From Roseinatronobacter ekhonensis (GTDB taxonomy: Bacteria > Pseudomonadota > Alphaproteobacteria > Rhodobacterales > Rhodobacteraceae), in assembly GCF_900499075.1 (NCBI RefSeq), contig NZ_UIHC01000007.1, positions 62,001-126,000 on the forward strand: a DNA stretch of 64,000 nt, written 5' to 3'. Positions 9,831 through 19,440 of this stretch are shown here, in pieces (positions within the stretch are counted from its first letter, which is position 1; every line of letters begins with the position of its first letter). A program made the translations under genes and the position numbers. The notes below the pieces were generated by a model. The model worked only from the letters and a program-made list of their open reading frames with translations. It searched no databases and was not told where the DNA came from.

Positions 9831-10702
9831 CGGACCGCAAGCCCGAGAAGCGGGGCGGTTTGGGCCGCGGATTGTCGGCGTTGATGGCTGACGTTGCAAT
9901 GGAACAGGATTCTGGCAGCGCCGCCCGCGCACCGGTGCTGACCTTGCCGGTAGAATCCCTGGTGCCCAACCCTGACCAGCCGCGCCGCCACTTTGACGAA
10001 ACGGCGCTGGCTGAACTCGCCGCATCCATTCGCGAGAAGGGCGTCATCCAGCCGCTTGTGGTGCGTGCCAAGGGCGAGGTTTATGAGATTGTTGCGGGCG
10101 AACGGCGGTGGCGGGCGGCGCAGCGGGCGCAGGTGCACGAATTGCCGGTCGTTATACGCGAGTTTTCCGACACCGAGGTGTTGGAGATTGCGATTATCGA
10201 GAATGTGCAGCGCTCGGATCTGAACGCGGTCGAGGAGGCGCAGGGCTACCGCGCGCTGATCGAACGGTTCGGACACACTCAGGAAAAGCTGGCCGATGTT
10301 CTGGGCAAAAGCCGCTCCTATATCGCGAACCTGCTGCGCCTGTTGAACCTGCCAGAGGATGTGCAAGTCTTGCTGCGCGACGGCAAGTTAAGCGCGGGCC
10401 ACGCGCGCGCGCTGGTCACGTCAGAGGATGCCGGTAGCCTTGCGCGCAAAGTGGTCGCAGAGGGGCTGTCAGTCCGTCAGACAGAGGCGCTGATGAAGCG
10501 GCCCGCTGGCGGGTCCAAGCCCAAGCCGCGCACCAAAGACAAGGACAGCGATACGCAGGCGTTGGAAAATGACCTTTCGGCTGCGCTGGGGATGAAAGTT
10601 TCCATAGAGTATGATGGCGGCGGCAAAGGGCGTATCTCGGTGGCGTATCGGAACATGGACCAGTTAGACAGGCTGTGCTCTCTCCTTGGGACGCCTAAGT
10701 AA
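9827..10702 (+). CDS. parB: Chromosome-partitioning protein ParB
   Basis: 291 residues. The N-terminal CTPase/sulfiredoxin-like domain carries [11 protein letters not shown], the GERRWRAA motif (family GERRxRA, CTP binding) and [15 protein letters not shown] helix-turn-helix ([23 protein letters not shown]) reads parS, and a C-terminal dimerisation domain follows a Lys/Pro-rich linker. It binds the parS sites found 1.4-5.9 kb upstream and spreads. It overlaps parA by four bases and converges on hemW with an eight-base overlap. Confidence 0.97.
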   Translation: MTDRKPEKRGGLGRGLSALMADVAMEQDSGSAARAPVLTLPVESLVPNPDQPRRHFDETALAELAASIREKGVIQPLVVRAKGEVYEIVAGERRWRAAQRAQVHELPVVIREFSDTEVLEIAIIENVQRSDLNAVEEAQGYRALIERFGHTQEKLADVLGKSRSYIANLLRLLNLPEDVQVLLRDGKLSAGHARALVTSEDAGSLARKVVAEGLSVRQTEALMKRPAGGSKPKPRTKDKDSDTQALENDLSAALGMKVSIEYDGGGKGRISVAYRNMDQLDRLCSLLGTPK

Positions 10703-11849
10703 GCAACTCTCGCAAGATACCGTTTAGCACCGCGCGCCCTTGAGGCGTTGCGGTCAGTCGCGCGCCAGCCTGCCGAAGCAACCCATGTTCGACAAGCGTG
10801 TCGATTCGGGATTGCGGTAGGGGGGCGCCGTTCAGATGCGCAAAACGGTCTATATCTAGACCTTCTGACAGCCGTAGCCCCATCATAATGTGTTCTAATG
10901 CTTGCTCTTCGGGCGGTATCGCCTCTCTCGGTGCCTCGCCATGGCCGAGAGTGCCGACCTGATCCAGCCAAATAGCCGGCATCAGCGGGGTTTGCGTGGC
11001 CCAACGCTGCCCGCCCAGCGTTAGCCGCCCATGCGCGCCCGGACCGATGCCCGCATAGTCGCCGTAGCGCCAATAAATAAGGTTGTGGCGCGATTGCGCG
11101 CCGGGGCGGGCGTGGTTGGACACCTCGTAGGCGGGTAGGCCGTGGCGGTCGCAAATCTCTTGCGTGGCCAGATACATATCGGCGGCAATCTCGTCGTCGG
11201 GCAAGCCCTTCAACCCGCCCTTGGCGGCGCGCGCGCCAAAGGCAGTGCCCGGCTCGATCGTCAGTTGATAGAGCGACAGATGGTCCACAGCCATCGACAG
11301 CGCCTCCGATAATTCCTTCTGCCACGCCGCAAGGGTCTGGAACTGGCGGGCATAGATCAGGTCAAAACTGACACGGTCAAAGGTCTTGCGCGCGATGTCG
11401 AAGGCCGCGCGGGCCTCGGCGACCGAATGCAACCTGCCGAGCCGTGTTAGATCATCATCATTAAGCGCCTGAATTCCCATGGAAATACGGTTCACGCCAC
11501 CAGCAGCAAAGGCGCGGAAACGACCCGCTTCGACCGATGTCGGGTTGGCTTCGAGTGTGATTTCCAGATCATTCGCAACAGGCCAGCACGCCCGGGCTCG
11601 GTCGATGATCGCCGCCACGCTCTCGGGATTCATAAGCGAGGGCGTTCCGCCGCCGAAAAAGATGGTGTTCAGCACGCGCGGCCCGGTTTGTGCGGCGATG
11701 CGGTCAATCTCGGACAGGTAGGCGCGGGCCCATGCGGTTTGATCGACATGGGCGCTGAAATGGCTGTTAAAGTCGCAATAGGGGCATTTGGCCTGACAAA
11801 ACGGCCAATGCACATAGAGGCCGAAGCCGCCATTCTGCCAATCATCCAT
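10695..11849 (-). CDS. hemW: Radical SAM heme chaperone HemW
   Basis: A 384-residue radical-SAM protein with the cluster motif CQAKCPYC (Cys18, Cys22, Cys25 from the chosen start), then GGGTPSL and the C-terminal HemN-like domain. It has FCQAKCPYCDF and lacks the extra N-terminal residues of true HemN, so it fits HemW, which binds heme and delivers it to respiratory enzymes, more than oxygen-independent coproporphyrinogen oxidase. The upstream extension (26 codons) runs through an intergenic repeat and was not used. The 3' end overlaps parB tail-to-tail. Confidence 0.88.
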   Translation of the reverse strand: MDDWQNGGFGLYVHWPFCQAKCPYCDFNSHFSAHVDQTAWARAYLSEIDRIAAQTGPRVLNTIFFGGGTPSLMNPESVAAIIDRARACWPVANDLEITLEANPTSVEAGRFRAFAAGGVNRISMGIQALNDDDLTRLGRLHSVAEARAAFDIARKTFDRVSFDLIYARQFQTLAAWQKELSEALSMAVDHLSLYQLTIEPGTAFGARAAKGGLKGLPDDEIAADMYLATQEICDRHGLPAYEVSNHARPGAQSRHNLIYWRYGDYAGIGPGAHGRLTLGGQRWATQTPLMPAIWLDQVGTLGHGEAPREAIPPEEQALEHIMMGLRLSEGLDIDRFAHLNGAPLPQSRIDTLVEHGLLRQAGARLTATPQGRAVLNGILRELLT

Positions 11850-11868
11850 CCGCGCAATCCCTGAACCG

Positions 11869-11918
11869 CCGGGGGCTGCCGCCCCCGGACCCCTGCGAGT
11901 ATTTGGCGCAAGATGAAG
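11869..11918 (+). repeat. Rhodobacteraceae-type intergenic palindromic repeat, copy A
   Basis: CCGGGGG at 11869-11875 pairs with CCCCCGG at 11882-11888, followed by ACCCCTGCG, AGTATTTGG and CGCAAGATGAAG. The same succession (G-rich hairpin, CCCTGCG, a TATT core, CAAGA-ATGAA) recurs on the minus strand at 36168-36240. Such elements are common between genes in Rhodobacteraceae genomes. It separates rdgB from hemW and may also act as an attenuating hairpin. Confidence 0.6.
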
Positions 11919-11929
11919 CCTGCACAAGG

Positions 11930-12544
11930 TTAGCTGGCAAAAACGGCAGCCAAGAGCGCGGCAATGGCCTTGCCGCGATGGGAAAGCGCGTTTTTGTCAT
12001 GCGCGGACATTTCGGCAAAGGTGCGGTCATGGCCATCGGGCTGGAACATGGGGTCGTAGCCGTGCCCGTCCTGCCCGCGACGGGGCCAGACAAGGGTGCC
12101 GTTTGCGTGGCCCTCGACCACCTCGTCATGACCGTCGGGCCATGCCAGAACCAGCGTGCAGCAAAAGCGGGCGTGCCAGGGTTGTGGTGCTTGGGCGTCG
12201 ACCAGCTTGGCGTGGGTCTTCTCCATGGCCATCACAAAGTCGCGCCCTGTGGGGGTTTGCGCCCAATCGGCGGTGTAGACGCCGGGCGCGCCATCCAGTG
12301 CCATCACCTCCAGCCCCGAATCGTCTGCCAGTGCGGGAAGGCCGGTTGCCTTGGCGGCCGCATGTGCCTTGATCCGGGCGTTTCCGATGAAAGTGGTTTC
12401 CGTTTCCTCGGGTTCGGGTAGGTTGTGTTCCGCCGCAGAGGTGACTGTGATGCCCAAGAGCGTCATGATCTGACGGAATTCTTCCAGCTTACCCGCGTTA
12501 TGCGTGGCGATCAGCAGCGTGTTCTGGGTGAACCTGCGCGTCAT
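11930..12544 (-). CDS. rdgB: XTP/dITP diphosphatase (RdgB/HAM1 family)
   Basis: 204 residues. The enzyme removes non-canonical purine triphosphates (dITP, XTP) to keep them out of DNA. Signatures are the N-terminal [20 protein letters not shown] with catalytic Asp residues, and GYDPMF plus SHRGKA near the C-terminus. It follows rph with a four-base overlap; the rph-rdgB-hemW order opposite hrcA-grpE is widespread in alphaproteobacteria. Confidence 0.96.
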   Translation of the reverse strand: MTRRFTQNTLLIATHNAGKLEEFRQIMTLLGITVTSAAEHNLPEPEETETTFIGNARIKAHAAAKATGLPALADDSGLEVMALDGAPGVYTADWAQTPTGRDFVMAMEKTHAKLVDAQAPQPWHARFCCTLVLAWPDGHDEVVEGHANGTLVWPRRGQDGHGYDPMFQPDGHDRTFAEMSAHDKNALSHRGKAIAALLAAVFAS

Positions 12545-13254
12545 GCAATCGCGGCTTTCTGCGCTGCGACCAATGTGCCCACACCTTGTTCGGCAAGGTT
12601 CAGAAGCTGGTCCATCTCTGCGCGGCTGAAGGTGGCACCCTCGGCGCTCATCTGTACTTCGACCATGCGACCGCTGCCCAACAGAATGAAATTGCCGTCC
12701 ACGCCGGCGGTGCTGTCCTCGGCATAGTCCAGATCCAGCACGGGCTGACCGGCATAGATGCCACAGCTAACCGCGGCCAGATGGTCGGTGATCGGGTCGC
12801 TGACCACATCGCCCGCTTTCAGCAGCTTGTTCACGGCCAGACGCAGCGCGACCCAACCGCCGGTAATGGCCGCGCAGCGGGTGCCGCCATCGGCCTGAAT
12901 GACATCGCAATCAATGGTGATCTGACGCTCGCCCAGTGCAGAACGGTCTACGCAAGCGCGCAACGACCGCCCGATAAGGCGCTGAATTTCCACGGTGCGA
13001 CCTTGCTGCTTGCCCGAGGCCGCCTCGCGCCGCATACGGCTTCCAGTAGAGCGGGGCAGCATGCCGTATTCGGCCGTGACCCAGCCGAGGCCGGTATTGC
13101 GCAAGAAGGGCGGCGTGCGATCTTCGAGCGAGGCGGTGCAGAGCACTTTGGTGGTGCCCATCGACATAAGGCACGATCCCTCGGCATGCATGGTGACGCC
13201 GGTTTCGATTGAAATATCGCGGAGGGTGTTTAAATCACGGCCAGAGGGGCGCAT
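12541..13254 (-). CDS. rph: Ribonuclease PH
   Basis: 237 residues, the usual length. RNase PH is a phosphorolytic 3'-5' exonuclease that trims tRNA 3' ends; it forms a hexamer of the PNPase-core fold. Motifs include MRPSGR at the start, [20 protein letters not shown], [14 protein letters not shown] and the phosphate-site [12 protein letters not shown]. The 19-codon upstream extension was rejected since ATG 13254 gives the family N-terminus. It is divergent from hrcA across 126 bases that must hold both promoters; no CIRCE element (TTAGCACTC repeat) was visible there. Confidence 0.96.
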   Translation of the reverse strand: MRPSGRDLNTLRDISIETGVTMHAEGSCLMSMGTTKVLCTASLEDRTPPFLRNTGLGWVTAEYGMLPRSTGSRMRREAASGKQQGRTVEIQRLIGRSLRACVDRSALGERQITIDCDVIQADGGTRCAAITGGWVALRLAVNKLLKAGDVVSDPITDHLAAVSCGIYAGQPVLDLDYAEDSTAGVDGNFILLGSGRMVEVQMSAEGATFSRAEMDQLLNLAEQGVGTLVAAQKAAIA

Positions 13255-13380
13255 TGCATGTCCTTTCAAGGGGGTTGCCCCCCGATACAGGGCGCCCGCG
13301 CCGCAATGCAAGCTGTTTTGGGCTTGAATCGGGCGTGTTTATGCAGTGCTGTCGGGCGGCCCAAACAGAGGTTTCAGGGT

Positions 13381-14460
13381 ATGTCGGAGCCACGCGATAC
13401 CGCAAGTTTGCTAAGCGAGATGAATGACCGCTCGCGCGAGGTGTTTCGCCGCGTGGTCGAGGCGTATCTGGACACGGGCGGCCCCGTGGGGTCGCGCACG
13501 CTGACCCGTGGGCTGAGTGAGAAGGTTTCCGCCGCCACGGTAAGAAACGTCATGCAAGACCTTGAATACCTTGGGTTATTGGACAGCCCGCATGTGTCTG
13601 CCGGGCGGGTGCCAAGCAATCTGGGGCTGCGCCTGTTTGTCGATTCGCTGCTGGAAGTGTCGCCGTTGGATGATGGCGACCGCGCCAAGCTGGACCAGAC
13701 CATGGGTAGCAACGAACGCGATATGGGCACAATGCTGGAACAGATCGGCGGGGCGCTGAGCGGGGTGACGCAAGGCGCATCCCTGGTGCTGTCGCCAAAG
13801 TATGAGGCGGCGGTCAAACATATCGACTTTGTCAGCCTGTCGCCCGATCGCGCGCTGGTGGTTCTGGTGTTCACCGATGGTCATGTCGAGAACCGGATTT
13901 TCACACCCCCCAAGGGGATGACGCCGTCGGCCATGCGCGAGGCGGCGAATTATCTCAATTCGATGGCAGAGGGTGCAAGCGTGGCGCAGCTATTGGCGCG
14001 GTTCCGGTCAGAGTTGGCACGCAACCGCCGCGAGATTGACACGCTGGCGCAGGCGATGGTGGAGCAGGGGCTTGCTGTCTGGGAAAACGAGGGCGAACCG
14101 CAGGAACGGTTGATCGTGCGGGGCCGCTCTAACCTGCTGGATGACGCAACGGCAGAGGATTTCGAACGCATTCGCAACCTGTTTGACGATCTGGAACGCA
14201 AGCGCGACATCACGGAGTTTCTGGAACTGACCGAGCAGGGCGACGGTGTGCGCATTTTCATTGGCGCAGAGAACCGGCTTTTTTCGCTTACGGGTTCAAC
14301 TTTGGTTGTTTCTCCTTATATGAACGCCGAACGAAAGGTTATTGGCGCGGTTGGCGTGATCGGCCCGAAACGGTTGAATTACGGACGAATCGTGCCGATT
14401 GTGGATTATACCGCGCAACTGGTCGGGCGTTTGCTAAACGACTCCCGCCGCGCAGATTGA
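13381..14460 (+). CDS. hrcA: Heat-inducible transcription repressor HrcA
   Basis: 359 residues. HrcA binds CIRCE operators at groESL and related promoters and needs GroEL for activity. The N-terminal winged helix spans SREVFRRVVEAYLDTGGPVGSRTL and SAATVRNVMQDLEYLGLL, and SPHVSAGRVPSNLGLRLFVD is a family signature. C-terminal residues GVIGPKRLNYGRIVPIVDYTA are also typical. ATG 13381 was chosen; the frame is open 41 codons upstream into the divergent promoter region. grpE follows after 9 bases, the standard hrcA-grpE operon. Confidence 0.96.
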   Translation: MSEPRDTASLLSEMNDRSREVFRRVVEAYLDTGGPVGSRTLTRGLSEKVSAATVRNVMQDLEYLGLLDSPHVSAGRVPSNLGLRLFVDSLLEVSPLDDGDRAKLDQTMGSNERDMGTMLEQIGGALSGVTQGASLVLSPKYEAAVKHIDFVSLSPDRALVVLVFTDGHVENRIFTPPKGMTPSAMREAANYLNSMAEGASVAQLLARFRSELARNRREIDTLAQAMVEQGLAVWENEGEPQERLIVRGRSNLLDDATAEDFERIRNLFDDLERKRDITEFLELTEQGDGVRIFIGAENRLFSLTGSTLVVSPYMNAERKVIGAVGVIGPKRLNYGRIVPIVDYTAQLVGRLLNDSRRAD

Positions 14461-14469
14461 GGACCGAAT

Positions 14470-15036
14470 ATGGCCGAGCCAAAAGAAACCCCCACCCCCG
14501 AAGCCGAGATGCCGGAGGCCGAAGGCGAAACGCCGGAAAGCACCGATCTGGACCCTGTTGCGGCTTTGGAAGAGCAACTGGTGCAGGTCGAGGCAGAGCG
14601 CGACGACATGCGCGACCGGATGATCCGCGCGCTGGCCGAGGCCGAGAACAGCCGCAAACGCGCCGAGAAGGACCGGCGTGATGCGCAGCTTTACGGCGGC
14701 TCAAAGATCGCGCGGGATATGTTGCCGGTCTATGACAACCTTGCCCGTGCGTTGAACGCGGCGAATGACGAAACCCGTGCCGCCGCCGCTGGCTTGGTTG
14801 ACGGGGTTGAGCTGACCTTGCGCGAACTGACTGGGATTTTGCAGAAACACGGTGTCGAGCGCATTTGCCCCGAAGTGGGCGACCGGTTTGACCCGCACCT
14901 GCATCAGGCCATGTTCGAGGCGCCTGTTCCCGACTTCAAGGCAGGCCAGATCATTCAGGTGATGGCCGAAGGGTTCAAGCTGCATGACCAGCTTTTGCGC
15001 CCTGCGCATGTCGGGGTTTCGTCCACCCCCGCGTGA
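14470..15036 (+). CDS. grpE: Nucleotide-exchange factor GrpE
   Basis: 188 residues. The first 40 residues are acidic and Pro/Glu-rich, followed by the long coiled coil (RDDMRDRMIRALAEAENSRKRAEK) and the beta-domain with GVERI and DRFDPHLHQAMFE, which contacts DnaK. GrpE releases ADP from DnaK. It is the second gene after hrcA. dnaK is not in the window. Confidence 0.96.
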   Translation: MAEPKETPTPEAEMPEAEGETPESTDLDPVAALEEQLVQVEAERDDMRDRMIRALAEAENSRKRAEKDRRDAQLYGGSKIARDMLPVYDNLARALNAANDETRAAAAGLVDGVELTLRELTGILQKHGVERICPEVGDRFDPHLHQAMFEAPVPDFKAGQIIQVMAEGFKLHDQLLRPAHVGVSSTPA

Positions 15037-15074
15037 CTTTTTAATCCGCCTGTTTTTTGTGCGACTCGCGCTAA

Positions 15075-15115
15075 CGCCGCTCGTTTCATAGGCAAACGGG
15101 CGGCGCTTGCTTTTG
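15075..15115 (+). terminator. Probable terminator of the hrcA-grpE operon
   Basis: CGCCGCTCGTTT at 15075-15086 pairs with AAACGGGCGGCG at 15094-15105 (12 base pairs, one G-U), followed by CTTGCTTTTG. The T-run is interrupted, so termination could be weak. The rest of 15037-15179 shows no gene; it must contain the urease promoter. Confidence 0.55.
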
Positions 15116-15179
15116 TGGCGGGGCGCATGGCCTGCGCTCTCGCGGCCAGCCGGTATCAAGTGACCGCCAAGGGGGCGCG

Positions 15180-15992
15180 ATGCTTGATTCCGGCCAACAT
15201 GTGAAGATGCAACGGAGCATGGGCGAGGCCCGTGTGACCTTTGACGGCGCGCGTTTGGGACAGTTGCGTCAGATCGGGTCTGCCAAGGCGCAATTGCCCC
15301 GGATCAGCGGGCGGCCGGAAGTGGTATTTCTGAATACATCGGGTGGGCTGACCAGCGGCGACAGGCTGGATTACAGCGTTTCGCTGTCCAATGCTGCGCA
15401 GGTCACGGCCACCACCCAGACCGCAGAGCGGGCGTATCGCGCCAATGACGGTGCCGCGCGGGTGCGCGTTTCGCATGATGTTGGTGAGGGATGCTGGCTG
15501 GATTGGCTGCCGCAGGAAACGATCCTGTTCAACGACAGCGATGTTGCGCGCGACACGCATGTCGCGCTTGCGCCCGACGCAGGCTGCCTGCTGCTGGAAA
15601 GTGTCGTGCTGGGCCGCGCAGCAATGGGCGAGGATGTTTGCCGGCTGAATTTACGAGACAGGCGCAAGATCACCCGCGCGGGTACCCCCGTGTTTCTGGA
15701 GCCTTTGGTGCTGGACACGGCGACGCTGGCCCATGGCGGACAAAGCGCAATCCTGCGCGGTGCGCGCGCCTTTGCGACGCTGGTGCTGTGTGCGCAAGGG
15801 GCCGAGGATGCGGTCGGCGCCGCCCGTTCCGCGCTGAACCATGACGCGGTCGAGGGCGCGGCCAGTGCCGATGACGGCAAGCTTGTCGTGCGCCTGCTGG
15901 CCGCCGATGGATGGCCATTGCGCCAGCAAATCCTGTCATTGCTGCATGTTTTGCGGCGCGGCACGCCGCCGCCGCGCGTGTGGCAGATGTAA
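15180..15992 (+). CDS. ureD: Urease accessory protein UreD
   Basis: 270 residues of the UreD/UreH family, which with UreF and UreG forms the complex that loads nickel into apo-urease. Signatures are VFLNTSGGLTSGDRL and ATTQTAERAYR. A GGGGG-rich RBS precedes ATG 15180; an internal ATG at 15207 is the alternative. It is the first gene of ureDABCEFG, a complete single-operon set with no gap above 16 bases. No nickel or urea transporter gene is in the window. Confidence 0.93.
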   Translation: MLDSGQHVKMQRSMGEARVTFDGARLGQLRQIGSAKAQLPRISGRPEVVFLNTSGGLTSGDRLDYSVSLSNAAQVTATTQTAERAYRANDGAARVRVSHDVGEGCWLDWLPQETILFNDSDVARDTHVALAPDAGCLLLESVVLGRAAMGEDVCRLNLRDRRKITRAGTPVFLEPLVLDTATLAHGGQSAILRGARAFATLVLCAQGAEDAVGAARSALNHDAVEGAASADDGKLVVRLLAADGWPLRQQILSLLHVLRRGTPPPRVWQM

Positions 15993-16007
15993 TCGCAGAG
16001 GAATGAC

Positions 16008-16310
16008 ATGAACCTGAGCCCCCGTGAAAAAGACAAGCTGTTGATTTCGATGGCCGCCATGGTCGCGCGCAACCGTCATGCGCGTGGCGTGAAGCTGAAC
16101 CACCCCGAAGCGGTGGCGCTGATCTCCGATTTCGTGGTCGAAGGCGCGCGCGATGGCCGGTCGGTGGCCGATCTGATGGAAGCGGGCGCGCATGTCATCA
16201 CCCGCGCCGACTGCATGGAGGGGATACCCGAGATGATCCATTCCATTCAGGTCGAAGCGACCTTTCCCGACGGCACCAAGCTTGTGACCGTCCACCACCC
16301 CATTCGTTGA
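16008..16310 (+). CDS. ureA: Urease gamma subunit
   Basis: 100 residues, exactly the family length. It starts [23 protein letters not shown] and ends [13 protein letters not shown], both diagnostic of UreA. It is the smallest structural subunit of the (alpha-beta-gamma)3 enzyme that hydrolyses urea to ammonia and carbamate. Separate ureA and ureB genes mean the non-fused bacterial arrangement. Confidence 0.98.
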   Translation: MNLSPREKDKLLISMAAMVARNRHARGVKLNHPEAVALISDFVVEGARDGRSVADLMEAGAHVITRADCMEGIPEMIHSIQVEATFPDGTKLVTVHHPIR

Positions 16311-16320
16311 AGGAGCGCCC

Positions 16321-16626
16321 ATGATCCCCGGAGAAGTCTTTCCCGCGCCCGGCACCATCACCCTGAACGAGGGGCAAGAGGCGATCACCCTGACCGTGGC
16401 GAATACCGGCGACCGCCCCATTCAGGTGGGCAGCCACTACCATTTTGCCGAAACCAACCCCGGTTTGCAGTTCGACCGTGCCGCCGCCACAGGCACCCGG
16501 CTGGACATTGCCGCAGGCACCGCCGTCCGGTTCGAGCCGGGCCAGATCCGCGAGGTGCAGCTTGTGCCCTATCGCGGCGACCGCAAGGTGTATGGGTTTA
16601 ACCAGAAAATTATGGGGGCACTGTAA
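16321..16626 (+). CDS. ureB: Urease beta subunit
   Basis: 101 residues, starting [18 protein letters not shown] and containing [32 protein letters not shown], the conserved UreB core. The stop codon shares its last A with the ureC start (TAATG), so alpha and beta subunits are translated in a coupled way. Confidence 0.98.
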   Translation: MIPGEVFPAPGTITLNEGQEAITLTVANTGDRPIQVGSHYHFAETNPGLQFDRAAATGTRLDIAAGTAVRFEPGQIREVQLVPYRGDRKVYGFNQKIMGAL

Positions 16627-18332
16627 TGCCAGCCAGCATAGACCGCGGCACATACGCCGATATGTTCGGCCCCACCACGGGCGACAAGGTGCGCCTGGCC
16701 GATACCGACCTGATTATCGAGGTCGAGCGCGACCTGACCATTTACGGCGAAGAAGTGAAATTCGGCGGCGGCAAGGTTATCCGTGATGGGATGGGCCAAA
16801 GCCAGCGCACCCGTGCCGAAGGGTCTGCGGACACGGTCATCACCAACGCGCTGATCGTGGATCATTCGGGCATCTACAAGGCCGATGTGGGCCTGCGCGA
16901 CGGGCTGATTGCCGGGATCGGCAAGGCGGGCAACCCCGACACCCAACCGGGCGTGACCATCGTCATCGGTCCGGGGACAGAGGTGATCGCGGGCGAAGGC
17001 AAGATCCTGACCGCAGGCGGGTTCGATGCTCATATCCATTTCATCTGCCCGCAGCAGATAGAGGATGCGCTAGCCTCTGGCATAACCACCATGCTGGGCG
17101 GCGGCACCGGCCCCGCGCATGGCACATTGGCCACGACCTGCACGCCCGGCCCGTGGCATATTGGCCGGATGCTGCAAGCGTTCGAGGCGATGCCGGTAAA
17201 CCTCGCGCTGTCGTGCAAGGGCAACGCCGCGCTGCCCGCCGCGCTAGAGGAAATGGTCACGGCAGGCGCTGCCGCCATGAAGCTGCACGAGGATTGGGGG
17301 ACCACCCCCGCCGCCATCGACTGTTGCCTAAGCGTGGCCGATGCGATGGATGTGCAGGTCATGATCCACACCGACACGCTGAACGAATCGGGCTTCGTGG
17401 AAAACACGCTCGCTGCGATCAACGGCCGCACCATTCATGCGTTTCACACCGAAGGGGCGGGGGGCGGCCATGCGCCCGACATTCTGAAAGTGGTCAGTTC
17501 GCAAAACGTGATCCCGTCCTCGACCAACCCGACGCGGCCCTATACCGGCAACACGATCGAAGAGCACTTGGACATGCTGATGGTCTGCCACCATCTGGAC
17601 AACAAGGTGCCGGAGGACGTGGCCTTTGCCGAAAGCCGCATCCGCCGCGAAACCATTGCCGCAGAGGACATCCTGCATGACATGGGCGCGATGTCGATCA
17701 TCGCGTCCGACAGCCAGGCCATGGGCCGCGTGGGCGAGGTGATCATCCGCACATGGCAAACCGCCGATAAAATGCGCAAGCAGCGCGGGCGCTTGCCAGA
17801 GGAAACCGGCAACAACGACAACATGCGCGTGCGCCGGTTCATCGCCAAATACACCATCAACCCGGCGATTGCGCATGGAATATCCGAGCATATCGGCTCC
17901 ATCGAAGTGGGCAAACGCGCGGATCTGTGCCTGTGGAACTTCGCGTTTTTCGGCGCGAAGCCCGAAATGGTGCTGATGGGCGGCACCATTGTCAGCGCGC
18001 AAATGGGGGATCCGAACGGGTCCATCCCCGCGCAGCCCTTCTACACCCGCAACATGTGGGGGGCCTATGGGCGCTCGCGGTTGAACTCTGCCGTGACCTT
18101 CGTGTCCGGCGCGGCCTTGGCCGACGGGATCAAGGGCAAGCTGGGGCTGGAAAAGCAGCTTCTGGCGGTCAGCGGAACGCGCAATATCGGCAAATCCGAT
18201 ATGGTGCTGAATGCCGCGACACCGCAGATAGACGTGCACTCCGAAACCTACGAAGTGCGCGCCGATGGCGAGCTTCTGACCTGCGAACCCGCCACCGAAC
18301 TGCCGCTCGCGCAGCGGTATTTCCTGTTCTGA
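16626..18332 (+). CDS. ureC: Urease alpha subunit (catalytic)
   Basis: 568 residues. It carries the bi-nickel centre: H136 and H138 in HIHF, the carbamylated lysine K219 in [10 protein letters not shown], further nickel His residues (H248, H274 region), and the flap motif MVCHHLDNK with the mobile Cys321 and catalytic His322. All expected residues are present, so it should be active once nickel is inserted. Complete length and no frameshift. Confidence 0.98.
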   Translation: MPASIDRGTYADMFGPTTGDKVRLADTDLIIEVERDLTIYGEEVKFGGGKVIRDGMGQSQRTRAEGSADTVITNALIVDHSGIYKADVGLRDGLIAGIGKAGNPDTQPGVTIVIGPGTEVIAGEGKILTAGGFDAHIHFICPQQIEDALASGITTMLGGGTGPAHGTLATTCTPGPWHIGRMLQAFEAMPVNLALSCKGNAALPAALEEMVTAGAAAMKLHEDWGTTPAAIDCCLSVADAMDVQVMIHTDTLNESGFVENTLAAINGRTIHAFHTEGAGGGHAPDILKVVSSQNVIPSSTNPTRPYTGNTIEEHLDMLMVCHHLDNKVPEDVAFAESRIRRETIAAEDILHDMGAMSIIASDSQAMGRVGEVIIRTWQTADKMRKQRGRLPEETGNNDNMRVRRFIAKYTINPAIAHGISEHIGSIEVGKRADLCLWNFAFFGAKPEMVLMGGTIVSAQMGDPNGSIPAQPFYTRNMWGAYGRSRLNSAVTFVSGAALADGIKGKLGLEKQLLAVSGTRNIGKSDMVLNAATPQIDVHSETYEVRADGELLTCEPATELPLAQRYFLF

Positions 18333-18341
18333 GGGATTGTG

Positions 18342-18806
18342 ATGCAAGATTATCCCAAAGCCGTGCGGGTCCACAGCCATGTGCATCACGCCTGCGATAC
18401 CGTCGCGCTGGATTATGAAGGACGGTTTTTGCGCCGTAAACAGCTTGTCGCGGCGTCGGGCCGTGGGTTTCTGGTGGACCTGCCCGAGGTGACGAACCTG
18501 GCGGGGTCAGAGGCGTTTGTGCTGGAAGACGGGCGCGAGATTGCGGTGCAGGCAGCGCCCGAACCCGTGCTGGTGGTGCGGGGCGATCTGGCGCGGCTGG
18601 CGTGGCATATCGGCAACCGGCACACGCCCTGCCAGATTGGCGCGGATGCGCTGGTCATCCGCCAAGACCACGTGTTGGAGGCGATGCTGGCCAAGCTCGG
18701 CGCCGAGGTCGCGCATGATACACGGCCCTTTACGCCAGAGGGCGGCGCGTATGGCATGGGCCGCACCATGGGGCATAGCCATGATCACGACCACCACCAT
18801 GCCTGA
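18342..18806 (+). CDS. ureE: Urease nickel metallochaperone UreE
   Basis: 154 residues. The N-terminal peptide-binding-like domain is followed by a metal-binding domain with GNRHTPCQIG, and the C-terminus ends in a His/Asp run ([10 protein letters not shown]) that binds extra nickel. GTG 18339 lies just before ATG 18342; the ATG has the better distance to GAGGGA at 18331. UreE passes nickel to UreG. Confidence 0.94.
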   Translation: MQDYPKAVRVHSHVHHACDTVALDYEGRFLRRKQLVAASGRGFLVDLPEVTNLAGSEAFVLEDGREIAVQAAPEPVLVVRGDLARLAWHIGNRHTPCQIGADALVIRQDHVLEAMLAKLGAEVAHDTRPFTPEGGAYGMGRTMGHSHDHDHHHA

Positions 18807-19440
18807 CGCGCCCGCGCTGCTGTCGCTGGTGCAATGGCTGTCACCGGCTTTCCCTACGGGGGCGTTCGCCTATTCGCACGGGCTGGAACAGGCGGTCGTG
18901 TTGGGCGATGTGGCCTCTGCCGAGGCGTTCGCCTCATGGTTGGCCGCAATTCTGGATCATGGCACCGGCTGGAATGACGCGGTGCTTCTGGCCTGCGCGT
19001 TGCGCGCCGGCGCGGATTTCGCGGCGCTGGACCAAACCGCGCGCGCGCTTTCGGGCAGCACCGAGCGGTTGCTAGAGACGACCGAACAGGGCGCGGCCTT
19101 TGCGCTGGCGCGCGGGCAGATGGGGCAGGCGGATGCCGTGGCCGAAGCCTTGCCCGTGGCCGTGGGGCGCGCGGCGCGCGGCTTGGACCTGTCCGCACAC
19201 ACGGTGATCGCGCTGTATTTGCACGCGTTCGCCAGTAACCTGACCTCTGCTGCCGTGCGTTTCGTGCCCTTGGGGCAGGCAGCGGGGCAAAGGGTTCTGG
19301 CAGCACAACACGGGCGGATTGCCGCGCTAGCGGAACGAGCGGCGGGTGCCAAGCTCGACGATCTGGCCAGCGGCGCGTTCCGGGCCGAATTGTTCGCCAT
19401 GGCGCACGAAACTCTGGATGTAAGGATATTCAAGACATGA
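18781..19440 (+). CDS. ureF: Urease accessory protein UreF
   Basis: About 219 residues (213 if ATG 18799 is used). The signature [21 protein letters not shown] marks UreF, the all-helical bridge between UreD and UreG in the activation complex. ATG 18781 has a GGGG seven bases upstream, and both starts lie inside the His-rich end of ureE, so coding there is double. The C-terminal DVRIFKT is conserved. The stop overlaps ureG by four bases. Confidence 0.92.
   Translation: MITTTTMPDAPALLSLVQWLSPAFPTGAFAYSHGLEQAVVLGDVASAEAFASWLAAILDHGTGWNDAVLLACALRAGADFAALDQTARALSGSTERLLETTEQGAAFALARGQMGQADAVAEALPVAVGRAARGLDLSAHTVIALYLHAFASNLTSAAVRFVPLGQAAGQRVLAAQHGRIAALAERAAGAKLDDLASGAFRAELFAMAHETLDVRIFKT

Noticed and set aside
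10695-11849. hemN (oxygen-independent coproporphyrinogen oxidase) as the identity of the radical SAM gene
   Set aside because: Short N-terminus and the CQAKCPYCDF motif fit HemW; true HemN is about 450 residues.
11850-11927. 26-residue N-terminal extension of HemW
   Set aside because: The extension would be translated from the intergenic repeat (GAAAPGGSG) and is not part of the family; ATG 11849 is the better start.
13255-13380. Search for a CIRCE operator between rph and hrcA
   Set aside because: No TTAGCACTC inverted repeat was visible; hrcA autoregulation here is not supported.
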